Assembly: GCA_027062145.1 (NCBI GenBank)
Contig: JAMOTX010000123.1
Coordinates: 1-20,386 of the forward strand
DNA length: 20,386 nt
Source: Candidatus Altimarinota bacterium
Lineage (GTDB): Bacteria; Patescibacteriota; Gracilibacteria; BD1-5; UBA6164
Direction of reading: 5' to 3'
The notes beneath the pieces are model-generated. The model made no database searches and had not been told where the DNA came from. It was given only the letters and a program-made list of their open reading frames with translations. A program made the position numbers and the translations under genes. Below are positions 8,216 through 17,651 of this stretch, one piece after another (position 1 is the stretch's first letter; each line of letters begins with the position of its first letter).

Positions 8216-8761
8216 ATGAAAAAATTAATAATAACAGCAGCTCCTAATAAGGGAAGTTTCACTCATGCTATTGCAAATAGTATAGTAGGTAAAAATAATG
8301 ATGCAGAGATAATAGATTTATATTCAGATGAATATAGTTTAACATTTCTTGATTTTCAAAATAAAAGAGAAATGGAATTAACTGATTGAATAAAAAAAAT
8401 ACAAAATAAAATTAAAGACTCAGATGAAACAATATTTGTTTTTCCAGTTTGGTGGGGAAATATGCCTGCCATTATGAAAAATATGTTTGATTCTGTTTTT
8501 GTGTCAGGTTTTGCATTTGAATATTGAGCTGAATGAAAAAAAGATTTATTAACTGATAAAAAATGAAGTGTGTTTGCTACATGTGATGCACCTGCTAATA
8601 TCTATTTAGAAAATAGTGATTGGACATGAGTTAATCTTAAAACTTATTTTGAAAAATCTTTATTTTGATTTTGTGGAATAAAAATGAATGATTTTAAACT
8701 ATTTGGTGAGTTAAGAGCTAGTAGTTTAGATGATAGAGAAAAGTTTTTAAAAAGTTTTTAA
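8216..8761 (+). CDS. Flavodoxin-fold NAD(P)H:quinone oxidoreductase family protein
   Basis: A 181-residue protein of the Flavodoxin_2 (KefF/MdaB/NQO-like) family, FMN- or FAD-dependent two-electron reductases of quinones and similar oxidants. The N-terminus KKLIITAAPNKGSFTHAIAN is the flavin-phosphate loop. The central motif FVFPVWWGNMPAIMKNMFDSVF, with TGG tryptophans, is the family's strongest signature, followed by GFAFEYG. It is the last gene of the Msr-CcdA unit, 9 bases after ccdA, and a terminator follows. A quinone reductase fits an oxidative-stress regulon. Cofactor and substrate are not visible. Confidence 0.85.
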
Positions 8762-8777
8762 TATTTGGCTTAAAAAA

Positions 8778-8820
8778 TAAAAATAGGTTACAATATATAT
8801 ATGTAATCTATTTTTTATTT
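8778..8820 (+). terminator. Terminator of the Msr-CcdA-quinone reductase unit
   Basis: A 10-bp stem (ATAGGTTACA with TGTAATCTAT, one G-U), a loop of about 9 bases, then a long T-rich tract. It marks the end of the five-box regulon. Confidence 0.8.
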
Positions 8821-8835
8821 TTTATAATTAAAATT

Positions 8836-9381
8836 ATGGCAAAATATTTAAGCGAAGAAAGTGAATCAATTATTAAAGAAGAAAAAGGAGTGTGGTATAT
8901 AATTCCTATTAAAAGACTTAGAGAAACTACAAGTGTAGAATTTGATGCTTTCCCATTATTTAGAGAAATTAATGGTATTGATATAGTGAAACATGAGCCA
9001 GGAGCTAGATCTCCAAGTTTGCCAGATGGTGATTCAAATGTTTGGTATATGCATCCTGGTCAAGAAGATAATTTAATCACTCTTTGTGGTAATAGATTTG
9101 TAGAATTATATAATCCAAATACAAAAAAAATTGAAGAATTTGAAGTATCTCATGAACAAATAAAGTTAAATTGAGAGCTTGTTCATAATTGACCAGCAAT
9201 TTTAGGTTGGGTTGAAGGTATATTTCATAGAAATCATTCTCCAAAAGGGTCGGTTAGTCAAAATTTTGCTGTTAGAGATGATAAATTTAATATTGATACT
9301 GAATTTAGTATTTATAAATTAAATACAGAATCTGGAGAATATAACGTTGCAAGAGTTTGAAAATTGGATCAACCAAAATAA
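8836..9381 (+). CDS. Cupin-like protein of unknown function
   Basis: A 181-residue soluble protein without a signal peptide, not assigned with certainty. The middle (about 60-110) reads VWYMHPGQEDNLITLCGNRFVELYN. A His followed by Gln-Glu-Asp, a hydrophobic strand and a conserved Gly resembles one half of a cupin barrel, where His and Glu bind a metal. A second HRNHSPKGS segment lies at about residue 133. The ATG is preceded at only 7 bases by TATAAT (8823-8828), which would give a nearly leaderless mRNA if that is the -10. It lies alone between the terminator and glutamate dehydrogenase. Cupin is my best guess, not a firm call. Confidence 0.7.
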
Positions 9382-9452
9382 TAAAAAAATCACTTTTAAT
9401 TCATAATAAATGTATATAATATATTTATTATAATAAATAATATAAAAAATAT
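9382..9452 (+). promoter_or_regulatory. Probable glutamate dehydrogenase promoter region with AT-rich palindrome
   Basis: The spacer contains two TATAAT hexamers (9415-9420 and 9429-9434) and a 9-bp inverted repeat (ATAATAAAT and ATTTATTAT, between 9403 and 9431). No clear -35 and no T-tract after the palindrome. A promoter is likely somewhere here; which -10 is used cannot be decided. Confidence 0.4.
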
Positions 9453-10709
9453 ATGTCTGATAAACTTAATCCATTTTTAAATGCAAGAAAACAATTAAAA
9501 GAAGCTTGTGAATTATATTGAAATTGTAAAAATGATAATAATCAATATGAATTAATATCTCATCCAAAAAGAATTATTGAAATAAATATTCCAGTTAGAA
9601 TGGATGATGGAAATATTAAAACATTTATAGGATTTAGATCTCAACATAATAATGCAAGAGGTCCATTTAAATGAGGTATTAGATTTCATCAAGATGTTAA
9701 TAGAGATGAAGTTAAAGCTTTATCTATGTGGATGACTTTTAAATGTGCAGTTATTGATATTCCACTTTGAGGTGGTAAGTGAGGTATCATAGTTAATCCT
9801 AAAGAATTATCTATAGGAGAGTTAGAAAGGTTATCAAGATGATATGTTAGACAATTATATAAATATATAGGCCCTGAGCTTGATATTCCTGCACCTGATG
9901 TTAATACTACACCTCAGATTATGGTATGGATGATGGATGAATATTCTGAATTAGTAGGTAAATATTCACCATGAAGTTTTACTGGTAAACCATTAACTTC
10001 TGGTTGATCAAAAGGTAGATGAAGAGCAACTGCTCAATGAGGGTTTTATGTTTTAGAAGAAATTTTAAAATTAGAAAAAAATGAAATAAAGTGAAAAAAA
10101 ATAGTTATTCAATGAGCATGAAATGCTTGATTAACTATGGCTGAATTAGTATGTGAAGCAGGAGCTATTTTGGTATGAATATCTGATTCAAAATGATGAA
10201 TATATAATGAAAAATGATTATTTATTGATAAAATTGTTAGATTAAAATCAGAAAGAAAATCAGTAATTGAATATTTAGATGCTGAAAAATTAGAAAATAA
10301 AGAAATTTTAGAAAAAGAGTGCGATATATTAATCCCAGCTGCATTAGAAAATCAAATTACAGATGTTAATGCTGATAAAATTACTGCTAAAATTATTTTA
10401 GAATTAGCAAATTGACCCATTACTCCAGGTTGAGATGAGATTTTATTTAATAAATGAATTATGGTTATTCCAGATATTTTAGCTAATTCTGGTTGAGTTA
10501 TGGTTTCATATTTTGAACAAGTTCAAAATAATATTAATTTTTATTGGGAAGAAGATGAAATAGATGCTAAATTATTTAAAAAAATAACACATGCGGCTAA
10601 TTCAGTTTATGAAATAGCACAAAATAAAAAAACACATTTAAGAAATTGAGCTTATGTTGTTGCTATGAAAAGGGTATTAGATGCAATGAAAGATAGATGA
10701 GAATTTTAA
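9453..10709 (+). CDS. gdhA: Glutamate dehydrogenase
   Basis: A 418-residue enzyme that interconverts glutamate and 2-oxoglutarate plus ammonia with NAD(P)H; the length is typical of the hexameric family. The N-terminal substrate domain has FIGFRSQHNNARGPFKGGIRFH, then IPLGGGKGGI with the catalytic Lys K109, and PAPDVNT. The Rossmann domain has VIQGAGNAGL (GxGNxG) and DSKGGIYN. The C-terminal part has ELANGPITPGGDEIL and PDILANSGGVMVSYFEQVQN, both family signatures. Gly codons in GGGKGGI and QGAGNAG are partly TGA, among the best proofs of the recoded UGA. A strong terminator follows. With few biosynthetic genes in such genomes, it may serve amino-acid catabolism or nitrogen balance (inference). 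Confidence 0.96.
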
Positions 10710-10710
10710 T

Positions 10711-10740
10711 TAAAAAGAATGCATTTTTGCATTCTTTTTG
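10711..10740 (+). terminator. Terminator of glutamate dehydrogenase
   Basis: An 11-bp stem AAAAAGAATGC / GCATTCTTTTT with a short A/T loop; the 3' arm supplies the T-tract. Confidence 0.85.
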
Positions 10741-10788
10741 TGTATATGCTAATATATTATTATATACTATATTTTAATATAAATAATC

Positions 10789-11328
10789 ATGTCAAATATT
10801 AATTTTTTAAAAGAATTAGAAAGAAAATCAGATTATTCACTTGCATTAGTTTCAGAAATTTGAGCAGATATTTCAAAATTAAATGAATATCCTACGACTA
10901 TTCTAAATAATAAATTAGATGAAATTAATACAAAATTAGATTTTGCAAGAGAACAATGAATAAATGTTGATGTATTAGATAAACAATTATTAGATTTTAG
11001 AGTTTTATCATTTTATAGAGATATTGATAAAAAAGTTGAAGATATTAATCTTAAATGAAATTCTTTTAATACTGATATAGCTTTAATTGAAAAAGAATAT
11101 GTTAAGCTTCAGAGAGAAGAAGGATTAGATTATGATTTATTAGCTTTAAAAATTGATTGATTGAAAGATGAAGTAAAAAAATGAAAATTATTATTGAAAA
11201 TAAAAGATATTGCTGCATCAGATGGAACATCTATTTATAATCTTGAAGAAATTCAATGAGAATATTTATCTTTAAAAGACAAATGAATAGATGTATCTGA
11301 AATAGAAGAAATATTATTTGAAATTTAA
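10789..11328 (+). CDS. Hypothetical coiled-coil protein
   Basis: A 179-residue soluble protein with no recognised family, no signal peptide and no membrane helix. The composition (Leu, Ile, Lys, Glu, Asp) and spacing of hydrophobic residues over about 30-150 indicate long helices, probably coiled coil (for example VEDINLKGN followed by LIEKEYVKLQREEG). It stands alone between two terminators. The next gene downstream is the GGDEF-like protein; any link is only by position. Confidence 0.75.
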
Positions 11329-11353
11329 ACTATCATTATTTGATAGTTTTTTT
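11327..11353 (+). terminator. Terminator of the coiled-coil protein gene
   Basis: Stem AACTATCA / TTGATAGTT-type (8-9 bp) with a TTAT loop, then TTTTTTT. Starts at the stop codon. Confidence 0.83.
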
Positions 11354-11404
11354 GTTTATAAAAAACATATATGTTAAACTTATATCAGTATTTAAATATA
11401 TTTT

Positions 11405-13432
11405 ATGTTAGATTCTAAAATAACATGATCTGAAAATAATAATGAACTTAAAACAGGTAGTAATAATTTATCTGTTTTAAGTGGTGTAAATAAAATTACA
11501 TGATTTGTAAAAGATAGTATTGATAATATACTAGAATATCCAACAATAACTGCGAATATAGATTGAATGGATGAGGTCAATATTGATGATTTGATTGTTA
11601 TTGAAAATTGAGTATTAAAAATATTATCTAATGATTACTTTAGAGAAATTAATTATTTAGATTTAAAAAAAATATTACTAATTAAGATAGAAGAATATAA
11701 AGTAGATAAGTTAGAAGATATAAAATATATAGATATATCTGAATTTAATACAGATGAATTTAAGTATTTAAAAGAGATTTTTTATAATATTATTTGAAAT
11801 AATTTTCCATTTTTAGAAGTTTCTAGGTTAAGTGAATGATCAAAAGTAGTAGATATAACTTTTTTATGAATTAAAAACTTAAATGATGATATATCAAAGG
11901 AATTTGTAGATTTATTTATAAATAAATTAAAACTATTTTTCCATAAAAATTTCAATAAAAATAACATACAAAAAGGAATTAAATGAAGAATTATTAGAGA
12001 TAATTATAAACATATTACATTTTCTATGTCAAAAGAAGATGATATATCTAAGATATTATTTTCAGAATTTCATAATAAAAATGCTTTAATAGAATATATT
12101 TTTAATTCATTATCAGAAAAAGAATTAAAATGAGTATTAAGTAATTCAAAAATTAGTGATATTCAAACAATTAAGCATATATTATTAACTGAATTTAATT
12201 TTTGAATTTGATCAACTATTGTATGAAAAACTATTGAAAATAATAATATACAAAATAAAATGGAAGCTTTTTATAAAGCTGAGATTTCAAGTAGAAATAA
12301 GGTTGAGTTAAATAATATATGAGAAAATATTAATTTTGATTTTAATAGAATTAAAGATTTATCAGATAAGGCTTTAAAATTAGAAAAAGCTATAATTTTA
12401 AAATTTAGATATAAAAAATTTAATTTTAATGGTTCAAATTTTGATGTAATAGTTAATTGAAAAATTAATAATATATTATTAAAATATGTTAGGAAAGGAG
12501 AAAGTATATGAGAGCCAGAACTATTTGGTATGGTTGAAGAATATATTAATACTTTAACATATGGTTTTGATTTTATAGCACCGATTATTAATGATGTTCA
12601 ATTAAAAAGTATTGATTTCATAGATAGACAATTAGAGGATTGAATAATACAAATCGATTTAATTCAAAATACTTATAAAAAAACTCTTTGAGTTGATGCT
12701 TTAAAAATTAAAGCTAAGTGAAAAAAATGATTAAGAATATTTATAGATATTGTTGATATGTGAATCATGAATTTAAATGATTTTAGACAGTTATCTTTAT
12801 GAGTTAATAAATGAAATATAGACGAAAATAATATTTGAAAATTATTAAAATCATGAGATACTGCAACAAATAGGTTTCAAAATCTTGTTCATGAAATTAG
12901 GAATATTTATCCAAACTCTGAAATAGCACTTTGATGAGATGAAATTTTTATTTTTATTGAATGAAAAACTACTGAACAATCTCAAAATATTATCTCAAAT
13001 ATTTCAAAAAAACTTAAAAAAGAAGATTTAGTTTGAAGAGTTTCTTCAAGTAATAATAATGAGAATGAAAATATATATGATTATTTAGATATGATTACTT
13101 CTATTAATAAATTTTTCGAGAAAAAAATTGAAAAGATTATCTCTAATAATAGTAATGTTAAAGTTAAAAAGGTAGATAATTTATGAGATATTAAATTATT
13201 AAAAGATTTTAAATGATTTACAAGTATTAATCTTGATATTGATATTAAAATACAAGAATTAATTAGTAAAAATTTAAGTAATTTTTTAATCAATTTAAAA
13301 AGAGCGATTGATTATAACATGGTTAAGGCAATAATAATTTGAAAAAGAGATAAATATAAATTAAATTATCAATGATTTAATATAGAAATAAAAAAAATAA
13401 ACAATTCTGAATTAATAATTTCAATAAAATAA
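11405..13432 (+). CDS. Large protein with a C-terminal GGDEF-like domain
   Basis: A 675-residue soluble protein. The first 400 residues match nothing I recognise: helical, Asn/Lys/Ile-rich. From about 440 to 550 the order resembles a GGDEF (diguanylate cyclase) domain: RIFIDIVDMGIMNLNDF as strand 1 and metal loop, a helix ATNRFQNLVHEIRN, then SEIALGGDEIFIFIEG with GGDEI at 510-514, and a helix SQNIISNISKKL. Both glycines of GGDEI are TGA codons, so a standard-code reading breaks exactly at this site. The usual Arg before GGDEF is absent, and the spacing from strand 1 to GGDEI (about 60 residues) is longer than usual. Catalytic activity is therefore uncertain; a degenerate or divergent nucleotide-cyclase fold is the cautious reading. 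The next gene starts 4 bases after its stop. Confidence 0.72.
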
Positions 13433-13436
13433 ATAT

Positions 13437-13958
13437 ATGCTTAATAAAGTACAAAATAATATAGATCATAAAATAATAGAAAACTTTTTTAATATTTGGG
13501 TATTAAAAGAGCTTATTTATGATGATAGATTTGAAAAATATTATAATACATTTATTGATGATAAATGAATTATATCTAATCAAAAGATTCAAGATAAATT
13601 AAAAGAAATATATGATTTTATTGGACAGTATGATGTTACATCTGATTGACCTAATAAAATATATTTATTAAAAAAAGCAAAAATCCAATATATTTTAGAA
13701 AAATGTTGAAAAGAATATGAATATGGATGGAGTTTTACTGATGATATTAATACTCAAATAATGTGATGAGATATTAGTATGATTTTAGAAAAATATACTG
13801 AAAATTATTACAAAAGAGATGAACAAATAGAAAAAATTAAAGAGGGGTTAAAAGTTTATTTAGATTCATTATATAATAATTGAATATATAATATTTGAAC
13901 AACAGAAACAATAGATGATATAGTGAAAAAAATAGTAAAAATAATAAATAAGAAATAG
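13437..13958 (+). CDS. Hypothetical protein co-transcribed with the GGDEF-like gene
   Basis: A 173-residue soluble, helical protein with no recognised family. It is rich in Tyr, Lys, Ile and Asp and has no membrane segment. It starts 4 bases after the GGDEF-like gene and shares its transcript, so the two products probably act together. Its last codons form the left arm of the terminator hairpin. TGA as Gly occurs several times, including a TGA-TGA pair (IMGGD). Confidence 0.75.
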
Positions 13959-13994
13959 GATATGTGAAAATATATTCTATTTCTTATTTTTATT
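13950..13994 (+). terminator. Terminator of the GGDEF-like operon, overlapping the stop codon
   Basis: Stem AAGAAATAG / CTATTTCTT with a loop of roughly 18 bases and a T-rich tail. The left arm includes the last sense codons and the TAG stop of the preceding CDS. Confidence 0.75.
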
Positions 13995-14052
13995 AAAAAT
14001 TAAGTTTATTTTTCTTTAATTTTGTGTACAATAGTGAAAATTTAATATTAAT

Positions 14053-15519
14053 ATGTGAAAAATGGCAAAACCAAATGAAACAGTAATAGGGTTTAAAAAT
14101 GTTGATTTCAATTATGATATCAGAAAACCTATTTTAGAAGAAGTAAATTTCAATATTAGAAAGTGAGCTAAAATCACTTTAATGGGACAAAATTGAGCAT
14201 GAAAATCTACTATTTTTAAGCTTATTAATGGTACTTTAGAAAAAACAGGTTGAGTTATAAATATTGATCAAAAACTTACTATTGCTACTGGTTTTCAAGT
14301 AGTAAAAGCAGAAGATAAGGAGTTATCAGTTTTTGATTATTTCGTAAAATATGCTACTAAAAATAATGAAACAAGTATAGAAAAACAAATAGCAGATATA
14401 TTAAATGTTGTAAATCTAAAAGTAAAAGATAATAGTAAAAAAATATCTGCATTTTCAGGTGGACAACAAGCTAGACTTTTATTAGCAGCAGCACTTATTG
14501 GTGAACCAGATATTTTACTACTAGATGAACCAACTAATAATCTTGATACAGATGGTATTTGGCATTTAACTGAATTTTTGCAAAATTATAAAAATACAGT
14601 TATAGTTATTTCTCATGATGCTGAGTTTTTAAATAGTTTTACTACTGGTGTATTATATTTAGATGTTCATAATCAAAGAGTAGAACAATTTGTATGAGAT
14701 TATCATGATGTTGTAGAAAAGATTAAGAAAAATATGGAGAAAGAAAATATGGCAAATGCTAGACTTGCAAAAGAAGCACAAGCTAAAAAAGATCAATCTA
14801 ATGTGTTTGCACATAAATGAGGTAAACTAAGAGCAGTAGCTAAAAAAATGAAAGAAGCAGCAGCTGAAATGGAAGATGCAATGGTTGATACGAGAAAAGA
14901 AGATAAGACTATTAAAGATTTTACTATTCCTATGCAAGAAGGTATTGGTTGAGTATTACTTGATATTCATTCAGTTCATATTATTCAAAATGATGAAGTT
15001 ACAATTAGAAATGTAGAGGTTCAAATTAGAAAAGATGATCATTTACAACTTGCATGACCAAATGGTATTTGAAAGTCTACTTTACTTGAAAAAATAGTAA
15101 ATGGAGATGAATCATGAGCTATTTTATGAGAATGAGTAAAAATAGGTTACTATAGACAAGATTTTTCAAATTTAGATTTTAAACAAACTGTAATTGATTG
15201 TTTAAGAGAAGCAGCATGAGGAGAAATGACAGAACAAGATTTAAGATCTAAAGCTGCATGATTTCTTATCAATGGTGATTTAATGAAAACAGAAATTTGA
15301 TTTTTATCAGAAGGTCAAAAATGACTTGTTGCATTTTGTAGAATAGTATTCTTAAAACCAGGTTTAATTATTCTTGATGAGCCAACTAATCATATTAATT
15401 TTAGACATATCCCTGTGATAGCTAAAGCATTAGATGAGTATAAAGGTGGTATGATATTAGTTTCTCATGTAAATGAATTTGTATGGCAAATAAGAATAGA
15501 TCAATATTTAGATTTATAA
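14053..15519 (+). CDS. ABC-F family ATPase (two ABC domains, no membrane part)
   Basis: A 488-residue soluble twin-ATPase of the ABC-F family, whose members act on ribosomes as translation factors rather than as transporters. Domain 1 has Walker A GQNGAGKST, signature FSGGQQARLLLA, Walker B ILLLDEPTNNLD and switch ISHD. A charged linker (about 215-290, rich in Lys, Ala, Glu) follows, as expected for the inter-domain arm. Domain 2 has Walker A GPNGIGKST, a degenerate signature LSEGQKGLV, Walker B LIILDEPTNHIN and VSHVNEF. Two Walker A glycines in each domain include TGA codons. A second in-frame ATG at 14062 (MAKPNE) could be the true start, giving 485 residues. A TACAAT at 14027-14032 is a possible -10. 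Subfamily (EttA, Uup or other) not resolved. Confidence 0.94.
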
Positions 15520-15550
15520 AAAATCTTAGTTTTTAAACTAAGATTTTTTT
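15516..15550 (+). terminator. Terminator of the ABC-F gene
   Basis: Stem AAATCTTAGTTT / AAACTAAGATTT with a 2-base loop, then TTTT; it starts within the stop codon region. It ends only 3 bases before the ATG of the next, interrupted ORF. Confidence 0.85.
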
Positions 15551-15553
15551 ATA

Positions 15554-15949
15554 ATGTTCTTACTTTACTCTTAAGTAAAAATAGTTGATGAATGAATTGA
15601 TAATGAAATAGCATATCAATTATGATTATTGAATATTTTAATTAATACTAAATGAAAAAAGAATTTATGCTTAGAATTAATAGATTTTAATTTACTTTTA
15701 AGCTCAGTAAAATATAGAGATATATTAGAATACGTATGAACTTCAGAATGAGATATACTTTCTAAATTAAAATTATCTAAATATTTAATTGAAATGGATG
15801 TGCCATTTAATAAATTAACTAATACACTAGATAGAAGTAATGAATATGATTTTAATAAGCTTAAAACTTGAAATAATGATATTAAAACAATACTTTGATT
15901 AATTACTGAAGAATATTGATATAGTGATGCAAAAAAATACAGATTATAG
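15554..15949 (+). pseudogene. Unknown ORF interrupted by an in-frame TAA after six codons
   Basis: The frame reads ATG-TTC-TTA-CTT-TAC-TCT, then TAA at 15572-15574, then continues as an open frame of 124 codons to TAG at 15947. The part after the stop (VKIVDEGIDNEIAYQLGLLNILINT and onward) has normal coding character and several TGA codons at plausible Gly positions. No in-frame ATG follows until EMDVPFNK, two-fifths of the way in; TTG at 15629 is a possible alternative start. The likely explanations are a nonsense mutation, a sequencing error, or a non-ATG start after 15574. The family is unknown: a small helical protein of up to 131 residues. It has hardly any room for a promoter after the preceding terminator. 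A hairpin at 16013-16042 follows. Confidence 0.5.
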
Positions 15950-16012
15950 TTTAAAAATAATAAAGTGCGATGATAAGGATAGAATTTAGAGCTACAAATA
16001 TAATTGATTTTA

Positions 16013-16048
16013 AAATATAAATAAATAATATTATTTATATTTGTTTAT
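16013..16048 (+). terminator. AT-only hairpin, probable terminator
   Basis: A 12-bp stem AAATATAAATAA / TTATTTATATTT with a loop of 6, then GTTTATTT. All A/T stem makes it weaker than the others. The stretch 15950-16066 otherwise shows nothing. Confidence 0.5.
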
Positions 16049-16066
16049 TTAATTTTAAAAATTGTT

Positions 16067-17221
16067 ATGTACAAGTTTAATGTGCCTGATTATACTAAAG
16101 ATAATATTGTAAATTTAATGAGCTCAATTTCAAATAGTTTTTGAAAAACTCATGACTATAATCAACTGAAATATTTAAAAGATGATGATTTAATGTGATT
16201 TGATAACATTGTTTTAATCGTTGTAGATGGTCTTGGGTATAACTACCTTAAAACACAAAAAGAATCTTTTTTATATAAAAATAGTCACACTAAATTGAGT
16301 ACAACTTTTTTATCAACAACAGCTTGTGCAAATACTGTATTTCAAGTTTGATATCCACCACAACAGCATTGATTAACAGGTCGGACTATGAACCTAAAGG
16401 AAACAGGGTGAATTACTAAAATATTACCTTTTACATTAAGATCTTGAGGAAATACTTTATCAGAAAATAATTTTAATATAAACGAAATTATAGATATAGA
16501 ATCTTATCATAAAGGGTTTAATTGAGATTGTTTTACTATTGTATCTGAAGAAAAAGAAAAAAGAGATTTTATAAAATATGTATGAAAAGAAACGAAGATT
16601 ATAGGAACTAAAAAATATCAAGATTCATTTTGAGTATTGAAAAAATTAATTAATAAAAAATCAAAGAAAAGAAGATATATTCATGTATACATGGATGAAT
16701 TTGATTCAATACAACATAATCATGGAGTAGATACAAAAAATACAAATACTTTATTTAATGATATTGATATAGAAGTAAAGAAATTATCAGAATCAATACA
16801 GGGGACGAATACAAAATTAATTATTGTATCAGATCATGGTTTGTTAAATGTCCCTAAAAAGTCAGAGATTTGGGTAGAAAATATTTCTGGTTTTGAAGAA
16901 TGTTTAACTGTACAAATTACAGGTGAACCAAGAGTAAGAGATTGTTTTGTAAGACCAAGAAAAGTTAAAGATTTTGAAAAAATAATATCAACACAAATGT
17001 CAGAATATTGTTGGTGTTTTAAATGAGAAGAACTTATTAAAAATAATTTTTATTGACTTTGAATAGCTAATAAAAAATTATATGATAGAGTTTGAGATTA
17101 TGTATTAATAATGAAAGATAATTATGTATTAAAAGATCATAATGATCATTCTGAGAAAAGTTCTCATGGTGCCTTTAGTGATGAAGAAATGTATGTTCCT
17201 TTAATACAAATTGATTGTTAA
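16067..17221 (+). CDS. Alkaline-phosphatase-superfamily phosphodiesterase/nucleotide pyrophosphatase
   Basis: A 384-residue soluble metal-dependent hydrolase of the type I phosphodiesterase/nucleotide pyrophosphatase family (PF01663-like). The metal-site elements appear in order: IVLIVVDGLGYNYL (first Asp), LSTTFLSTTACAN (the catalytic Thr/Ser region), GYPPQQHGLTGR (a family signature after it), YMDEFDSIQHNHGV (Asp and His), LIIVSDHGLLNV (Asp-His), and SSHGAFSDEEMYVPLI (last His near the C-terminus). No signal peptide is seen, so it is probably cytoplasmic. The substrate cannot be told; phosphodiesters or phosphonates are family options. It is a single-gene unit ending in a strong bidirectional hairpin before the tRNA cluster. 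Confidence 0.85.
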
Positions 17222-17225
17222 AACA

Positions 17226-17262
17226 AAAAAATCTACAAAACATATGTTTTGTAGATTTTTTC
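17226..17262. terminator. Bidirectional terminator between the phosphodiesterase and tRNA cluster
   Basis: Stem AAAAAATCTACAAAA / TTTTGTAGATTTTTT around CATATG. A-tract on one side and T-tract on the other, so it can serve both the plus-strand CDS and the minus-strand tRNA-Pro. Confidence 0.85.
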
Positions 17263-17276
17263 TTTGTTTTCAAAAA

Positions 17277-17352
17277 TGGTCGGAAACGCAAGACTCGAAC
17301 TTACAACCCCGCGTTCCCAAAACGCGTGCGCTACCAATTGCGCCAGTTTCCG
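17277..17352 (-). tRNA. tRNA-Pro (anticodon UGG)
   Basis: 76 bases including an encoded CCA. Acceptor arms CGGAAAC / GTTTCCG pair perfectly; anticodon stem CGCGT / ACGCG with loop TTTGGGA gives UGG. D-loop (GCGCAATTGGTAGCGC) and T-arm (GTTCGAGTC) are canonical. Last of three tRNA genes in transcription order. Confidence 0.95.
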
Positions 17353-17396
17353 AAAAATTAAAGCTGCTGTTCCTAAGAAACAAACAGCTTTAAGTT
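17353..17396 (-). terminator. Terminator-like hairpin in the tRNA-Ile/tRNA-Pro spacer
   Basis: Stem AAAGCTG (17360-17366) / CAGCTTT (17385-17391) followed on the minus strand by a T-rich run (complement of 17353-17359). It lies between two tRNA genes read from the same strand and could be an RNA-processing or partial termination site. Confidence 0.45.
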
Positions 17397-17409
17397 TTAT
17401 TTTTAAAAA

Positions 17410-17486
17410 TGGTGGGAGTAGATGGAGTTGAACCATCGACCTCACGATTATCAGTCGTGCGCTCTAACCAACTGAGCTATACTCCC
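17410..17486 (-). tRNA. tRNA-Ile (anticodon GAU)
   Basis: 77 bases with encoded CCA. Acceptor GGGAGTA / TACTCCC; anticodon stem CACGA / TCGTG with loop CTGATAA gives GAU. Canonical D-arm (GCTCAGTTGGTTAGAGC) and T-arm (GGTTCAACTCC). Confidence 0.96.
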
Positions 17487-17532
17487 GTAGTATAAAATAA
17501 AAGTAGAGAGTAGTAATACCTTCTACTTTTAT
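17487..17532 (-). terminator. Terminator-like hairpin in the tRNA-Gly/tRNA-Ile spacer
   Basis: A 9-bp stem AAAAGTAGA (17499-17507) / TCTACTTTT (17522-17530), followed on the minus strand by a T-containing run. Same arrangement as the next spacer. Confidence 0.45.
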
Positions 17533-17546
17533 TGCAAATTGTTAAA

Positions 17547-17623
17547 TGGAGCGGGCAATGAGACTCGAACTCACAACCCTCTGCTTGGAAGGCAGATGCT
17601 CTAGCCAATTGAGCTATGCCCGC
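17547..17623 (-). tRNA. tRNA-Gly (anticodon UCC)
   Basis: 77 bases with encoded CCA. Acceptor GCGGGCA / TGCCCGC, discriminator T; anticodon stem TCTGC / GCAGA with loop CTTCCAA gives UCC. It reads GGN codons, not UGA: the UGA-reading tRNA-Gly(UCA) expected for code 25 is not in this window. First tRNA of the cluster in transcription order. Confidence 0.95.
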
Positions 17624-17651
17624 GTAAATCACTTCTTAACTTGCGAGACAT

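Noticed and set aside
11392..13293. Minus-strand ORFs at 11392-11580, 11782-11967 and 13081-13293
   Set aside because: They lie inside the 675-residue plus-strand CDS, are hydrophobic low-complexity translations of AT-rich antisense, and have no family likeness.
336..17026. Shorter standard-code ORFs inside the acetyl-CoA synthetase, lipoprotein, cupin-like and phosphodiesterase genes
   Set aside because: They are fragments of the full genes cut at TGA; the longer code-25 frames replace them.
17211..17445. Short ORFs on both strands across the tRNA genes
   Set aside because: They read through tRNA-Pro and part of tRNA-Ile; the tRNA structures explain the sequence.
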